Shown here: in pieces, positions 61,701 through 64,000 of the stretch
Layout of the letters: each line of letters opens with the position of its first letter
How positions within the stretch are numbered: the stretch's first letter is position 1
Assembly (NCBI GenBank): GCA_902785695.1
Contig: CACZZQ010000004.1
Span: 40,158-104,157 of the forward strand
Length of the DNA: 64,000 nucleotides
Origin: an uncultured Prevotellaceae bacterium
Lineage (GTDB): Bacteria; Bacteroidota; Bacteroidia; Bacteroidales; Bacteroidaceae
Direction of reading: 5' to 3'
Translations under genes and position numbers: made by a program
Notes under the pieces: model-generated
Database searches by the model: none
What the model was told of the DNA's origin: nothing
What the model saw: the letters and a program-made list of their open reading frames with translations, nothing else

Positions 61701-62001
61701 CGAGGGCTCTCTGGTCGCTGGTCAGCATGATGCGCATATTTGCACGTGCGCTTACCTCCAGAGGCTCCATACCCACATAAGTGATACGAAGCATGTTCTT
61801 GCCAGCAGGACAGGTCAGCGAGAACTGACCATTGGCATTAGTCACTGTACCGACTTGTGTTCCCACAACCAGAACAGTAGCACCGATAACGGGCTGACCA
61901 TCGTCCTGAGACACCACGGTACCACTAACTTTTGTCTGCGCCAAAGCTCCTCCTACACAAAGGAAGAGGGCAGCCAGAAACATCATTAGTCTTTTTTCCA
62001 T
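58771..62001 (-). CDS. SusC/RagA-family TonB-dependent outer-membrane transporter (pair 3)
   Basis: 1076 aa from the ATG at 62001 (MEKRLMMFLAALFLCVGGAL), chosen because it starts the signal peptide; the frame upstream to 62073 is low-complexity Lys/Gln. The carboxypeptidase-regulatory-like domain (VSGTVVSQDDGQPVIGATVL) is followed by the classical SusC box EVIVVAYGTQKKSAFTGS, a plug (SPLYVVDGSPFDGDLNTINP, IESMTVLKDAASTSLYGARG) and a barrel ending GGITVTF. This is a textbook SusC with the canonical SusC box, unlike pairs 1 and 2. It is the first gene of the 62001-to-56243 operon. Confidence 0.96.
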   Translation of the reverse strand: MEKRLMMFLAALFLCVGGALAQTKVSGTVVSQDDGQPVIGATVLVVGTQVGTVTNANGQFSLTCPAGKNMLRITYVGMEPLEVSARANMRIMLTSDQRALDEVIVVAYGTQKKSAFTGSAAVINSDEIGKVQVTNAVDALKGKASGVQINTASGQPGSTPTVRIRGINSINAGNSPLYVVDGSPFDGDLNTINPIDIESMTVLKDAASTSLYGARGGNGVILITTKSAKKGRDATITFDAKWGSNQRATPDYEMISSPAKYYEMWYKGLYNYAQDTWGYDNNQAWSWANNNLTAYNDYGLSYNVYTIPEGQAMIGQNGKLNPFATLGRVYTYNGEEFMLMPDNWMNETYHNSMRQEYTVSATGSTDRSNFYLSANYLKNEGITDASDYTRFTGRLKADYQLKPWLKAGANINYAHYEQNSLDDDGESGSSGNAFALLTIAPIYPMYIRDGQGNIRYNENAHIHEYDYGDATINGMYRPYLSQANPVSANKLDTHNTLGNTFSGTGLLEARLPFGFTLTSINTFYVDEYRGTDVTNGFFGPYASSKGSVSKSHGRVWSTNFQQRLNWHKTFNIHDIEAMVAHEYYKQKTYSLSAYKTNMFSPDNKELRGAVIMGSADSYDGEYNDERWIGRAQYNYDEKYFVHGSVTREASSRFHPDHRWGTFWSFGAGWLMNKESFLKDVKWIDELKLKASYGENGNDAIGSYQYVSYYDIVNSNDNVSLTPSSLGNEEISWEKATKFNAGIDFSLFNGRLSGNFEYYRNKTNDMLSWFPLPPSFGFTGYYANIGNVVNHGFELSLNGDIIRTKDLTWSVYANITTQKNKIDYLPEERKTMEVDGVRGYSSDNYFYGEGEPIYTYRLYKYAGVDKTTGKALYYYNEYERNDDGTAKTDADGNKIYTGELGTTDVATDGDYYLCGTALPDAFGGFGTSLAYKGFDLSFDFTYQLGGKVYDSTYAELMSLDRGDGMHVDMLNAWTAENPNSAVPRIQFNDKYTAYTSDRFLTSASYLSLQNITIGYTLPKKYTLGFGVQNIRVYGVADNIWVWSKRQGLDPRQSISGANTGSYYAPIRTISGGITVTF

Positions 62002-62842
62002 AAATCTCTCTCGTTTTTTTGTTTGTTGTTTATTAATTGTTTGTTGTTTTTTCCTTTTGTTAAGGCTTAACATTATATAATTTTAATTATGTACGTGTAC
62101 GTATTTATGATTTATACCAGTGTCCCAAGATGCGGATTAGTTCGCAAAAAGCGACGAACAAAAAGGGTGCAAAACACCCCTCTGAATTGTTACAAGGTGC
62201 AAAATTACTTAATAGTTTTAAAAATACCAAAGAAAAATATAAAAAACTTACACTTTTAAACATTTTGAGCGCAAAAAACTACAAAACAAACACTGAATTT
62301 GCTATTTTCAGGACATCCTTGATTGCGAATTGATGCATAAATTGAATTCACTAAGGTTACCCCATTCGGACTAAATAATATTATGTACGCGAGGAAAGTC
62401 AATAAACAGGTAACGGCAGACGATTTATTTAAGAAGGAGTAATTAAAAGGCGTATAGGTCAAATAAAATTTCGGAATAAGTTGGCGTTTTGTTATGTTAA
62501 AAATAGGAATAAGTCATAAATAATAGCTTTAAAAATATGGAATAAGTGGTTTTTTATTTGGTAAAATGATTTTTTATCACTACAATAGTTTTCTTCAAAA
62601 AGAGGCTTTGGAAGAAAGCACTCACAACATACTGTTGAAGCGTTTTCATTTATGAAGACAAAAACCATAAAAAACCCTTCTGTGGGATTGACGCTCATTC
62701 TGAGCATCTGCGACAAGTGTTATGGCTCTGTCATTAAAAGCACGCTTTTATGCCAGCGTCATACCACTTGCCACGACCACTATCGTGGTTCTTTCAGCCT
62801 GTTTTGCCTCCTGATAGACCTTCCATCGCCCTCCCATCCAAC

Positions 62843-62968
62843 TTAGTTTCCACTGGTTCCCACAGCGGAAACAATTAGTTTCTGGCCGGGAACTGTCAGT
62901 TTCTGGCCGGGAACTGACAGTTTCCACGGCGGGAACTGACAGTTTCCACCGCAGATGTTATTCGGAAA
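62843..62968. repeat. 21-22-nt phased array of AGTTTC...GGGAACTG units
   Basis: AGTTTC starts at 62845, 62877, 62898, 62919 and 62941 (steps 32, 21, 21, 22). The core pairs CAGTT with AACTG around GGCC or GGCG. Inverted partners GGAAAC lie at 62867 and 62963. It has the same architecture as the 4.0-4.2 kb arrays but a different sequence. Confidence 0.75.
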
Positions 62969-63023
62969 CTCCCTTTATTTAAAGGCGTTTCAAGCTGTTT
63001 TGGGGTGTGAAATGCCATGTTTT

Positions 63024-63070
63024 TGACTCGAAAATGACGAAAAGTGACGTTATAGTGATGTTATTTTGAG
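63024..63070. repeat. 11-nt phased TGAC/TGAT motif run
   Basis: TGAC at 63024, 63035 and 63045, TGAT at 63056 and TGAG at 63067, spaced 10-11 nt. AGTGACGTTAT and AGTGATGTTAT are adjacent 11-nt copies, and AGTGACGTTAT recurs at 63119. A weaker, half-step version of the 21-22-nt arrays. Confidence 0.5.
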
Positions 63071-63630
63071 CACATCGTCATAGGCTATCTCATTTATTTA
63101 CAGATAGATAGCACCAAGAGTGACGTTATTCACTATTTTTTAAGAAAAAATTCTATTGAAAATGAAGCACCTACTCTAAACGCAGGAGTGAAGTATCCGA
63201 TAATGGTTCCTTTCTATACTCTTCTATATTAATAGCTCAACTTTCGCAAGCTCCGCTTGTCTTGTAGATAGAGGGAGTTCTTGCCTTGCAAACGACCATA
63301 GGTCTTTTAGCAAAGGAAAAAACTTCCAACCAACTTCAGGACGAGAGCAGAACAAAGGCACGCAGTGCAGAAACTATAGAGCGGGGTTTAAAGCCCAAAG
63401 TCCAATGTAATATCCTAAAGTCCGCAACTAGTCGCCATTAAGAACTCGGCCCTGTTGGGTCATCGCAGGTAATGTTGGGGTTAATTAAAGGGGAAGAAAT
63501 AAAATAATAACCCATCGGAAAACTATTCAAGATTACTCTTGAGATAACAGTTGATTTCAGAATGTGTATATATTTTTATGCTTTTTTCCCCAATGAAGTT
63601 TTCAAACTCGTTGCGTTCACCGATTCATTT

Positions 63631-64000
63631 CTAACCTTCCAGGTTTACCTGTTCCTGCCACTTGCTGACGCTGATGCCAGTGCATGAGACGAAAGCACGT
63701 GAGAAAGTGTTGTAGCTTAAGAAGCCGCTGTCTTTTGACAACTGCTGCAGGGTGAAGGTGGTGCTTTCCTCTTTCATGGCTTCGCGGTAGAGCGACTGGA
63801 AGTGGTCTATGCGCAGCTTATTAATATATATATAATAGGTGATGCCCTGCGAGGCGAAATAGAGGCCCAGGTAGGTACGGTTAGTGTGGCAGGCCTGAGC
63901 CAGCGTTTTGAGCGACAGGTCACGCTGCAGGTATAGTTGCGCCTCCTCACAGTGCTTCCGCAGCAGTTCACCCGTCTTATAGATGATGATGTCTTTCCTC
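63631..64000 (-). CDS. AraC-family transcriptional regulator, C-terminal DNA-binding part (cut by window edge)
   Basis: The last 122 codons of a minus-strand gene; the start lies beyond 64000. Two helix-turn-helix units are visible: LSLKTLAQACHTNRTYLGLY in the first and FTLQQLSKDSGFLSYNTFSR in the second, followed by AFVSCTGISVSKWQEQ, the standard AraC end. The N-terminal sensing part is not in the window. It is the first gene upstream of the SusC-3 locus on the same strand, separated by 1.6 kb, so it could regulate that locus. No effector can be inferred. Confidence 0.85.
   Translation of the reverse strand, partial: RKDIIIYKTGELLRKHCEEAQLYLQRDLSLKTLAQACHTNRTYLGLYFASQGITYYIYINKLRIDHFQSLYREAMKEESTTFTLQQLSKDSGFLSYNTFSRAFVSCTGISVSKWQEQVNLEG

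Larger units (their letters stand above)
62002..63630. other. 1.6-kb repeat-rich intergenic region
   Basis: Upstream of SusC-3 it is AT-rich with GTTTGTTGTTT repeats (62017-62050) and an ACGTGTACGT motif (62093-62102). It contains a near-copy of the 4.1-kb palindromic core (62329-62342), a 22-nt sequence shared with 30802 (from about 62725), two phased repeat arrays (62843-62968, 63024-63070) and an unexplained block at about 63237-63480. No convincing protein gene is seen; a 31-codon frame from 62722 (MALSLKARFYASVIPLATTT) has a hydrophobic segment but no further support. Confidence 0.55.

Noticed and set aside
62722-62817. 31-codon peptide MALSLKARFYASVIPLATTT...
   Set aside because: It has a hydrophobic segment and a Cys near the end, but no promoter box and no second example; kept only as a note on the shared 22-nt sequence.
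1-64000. tRNA, rRNA or riboswitch genes
   Set aside because: No TTCGA-type T-loop with matching acceptor ends or rRNA-like sequence was found by eye in the intergenic regions; no recognised riboswitch core upstream of metabolic genes.

Overview
The window looks like chromosomal DNA from a gut or rumen Bacteroidales bacterium, most likely Prevotellaceae (Prevotella/Segatella-like). The reasons are three SusC/SusD pairs, Bacteroidetes-type -7 promoter boxes (TAnnTTTG), weak Shine-Dalgarno sequences, lipoprotein signals ending in Cys, and C-terminal tails of the 'YTLSGREV...GIYLRGGRKVVVK' type. I see no rRNA, tRNA or CRISPR array.

Layout. (1) 1-3306, minus strand: the start of a Bacteroidetes-type (T6SSiii) type VI secretion locus, made of a NusG/UpxY-like antiterminator, a ClpV-like ATPase and a TssB-like sheath subunit cut by the window edge. 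(2) 3.3-4.5 kb: a non-coding stretch with two adjacent tandem arrays of 22- and 21-nt palindromic units and a remnant of an AAA-ATPase/DUF1703 gene. (3) 4.6-30.5 kb, minus strand: a large nutrient-acquisition region with a GH51 arabinofuranosidase, a TPR-like lipoprotein, two SusC/SusD pairs, three fasciclin-domain lipoproteins and a 1170-aa secreted multi-module protein. (4) 30.9-53.4 kb: mostly housekeeping genes (pnp, topA, aroK, speA, argB, a GH36 alpha-galactosidase, a DEAD-box helicase, a LOG-family protein, a flavodiiron protein, a PfkB sugar kinase, an M16 peptidase), plus a thioredoxin-like/DUF3160/CapA operon and a NUDIX gene. (5) 53.5-62 kb, minus strand: a PD-(D/E)XK (Rpn/PDDEXK_2) gene, then a SusC/SusD locus with a lipoprotein and a C10 cysteine protease, which suggests peptide or protein rather than glycan use. 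(6) 62-64 kb: 1.6 kb of repeat-rich non-coding DNA and the C-terminal part of an AraC-type regulator.

The most striking feature is dispersed small repeats. A family of GC-rich palindromes of about 35-85 nt (AAGCC...GGCTT ends, CCCCTCCC/GGGAGGGG stems) occurs about ten times between 16.3 and 52.9 kb. Eight copies lie in frame inside coding sequences (fasciclin lipoprotein, CapA-like protein, topA, argB twice, DEAD-box helicase, flavodiiron protein, M16 peptidase). At 43947-44488 two inverted copies bracket a small AT-rich DUF559 (Vsr-like) endonuclease gene, which reads in frame through the right copy into argB. This looks like the nuclease-bearing full-length version of the element. Separately, ~21-22-nt phased arrays of palindromic cores occur at four or five intergenic sites, one of them lying in register with a promoter -7 box.
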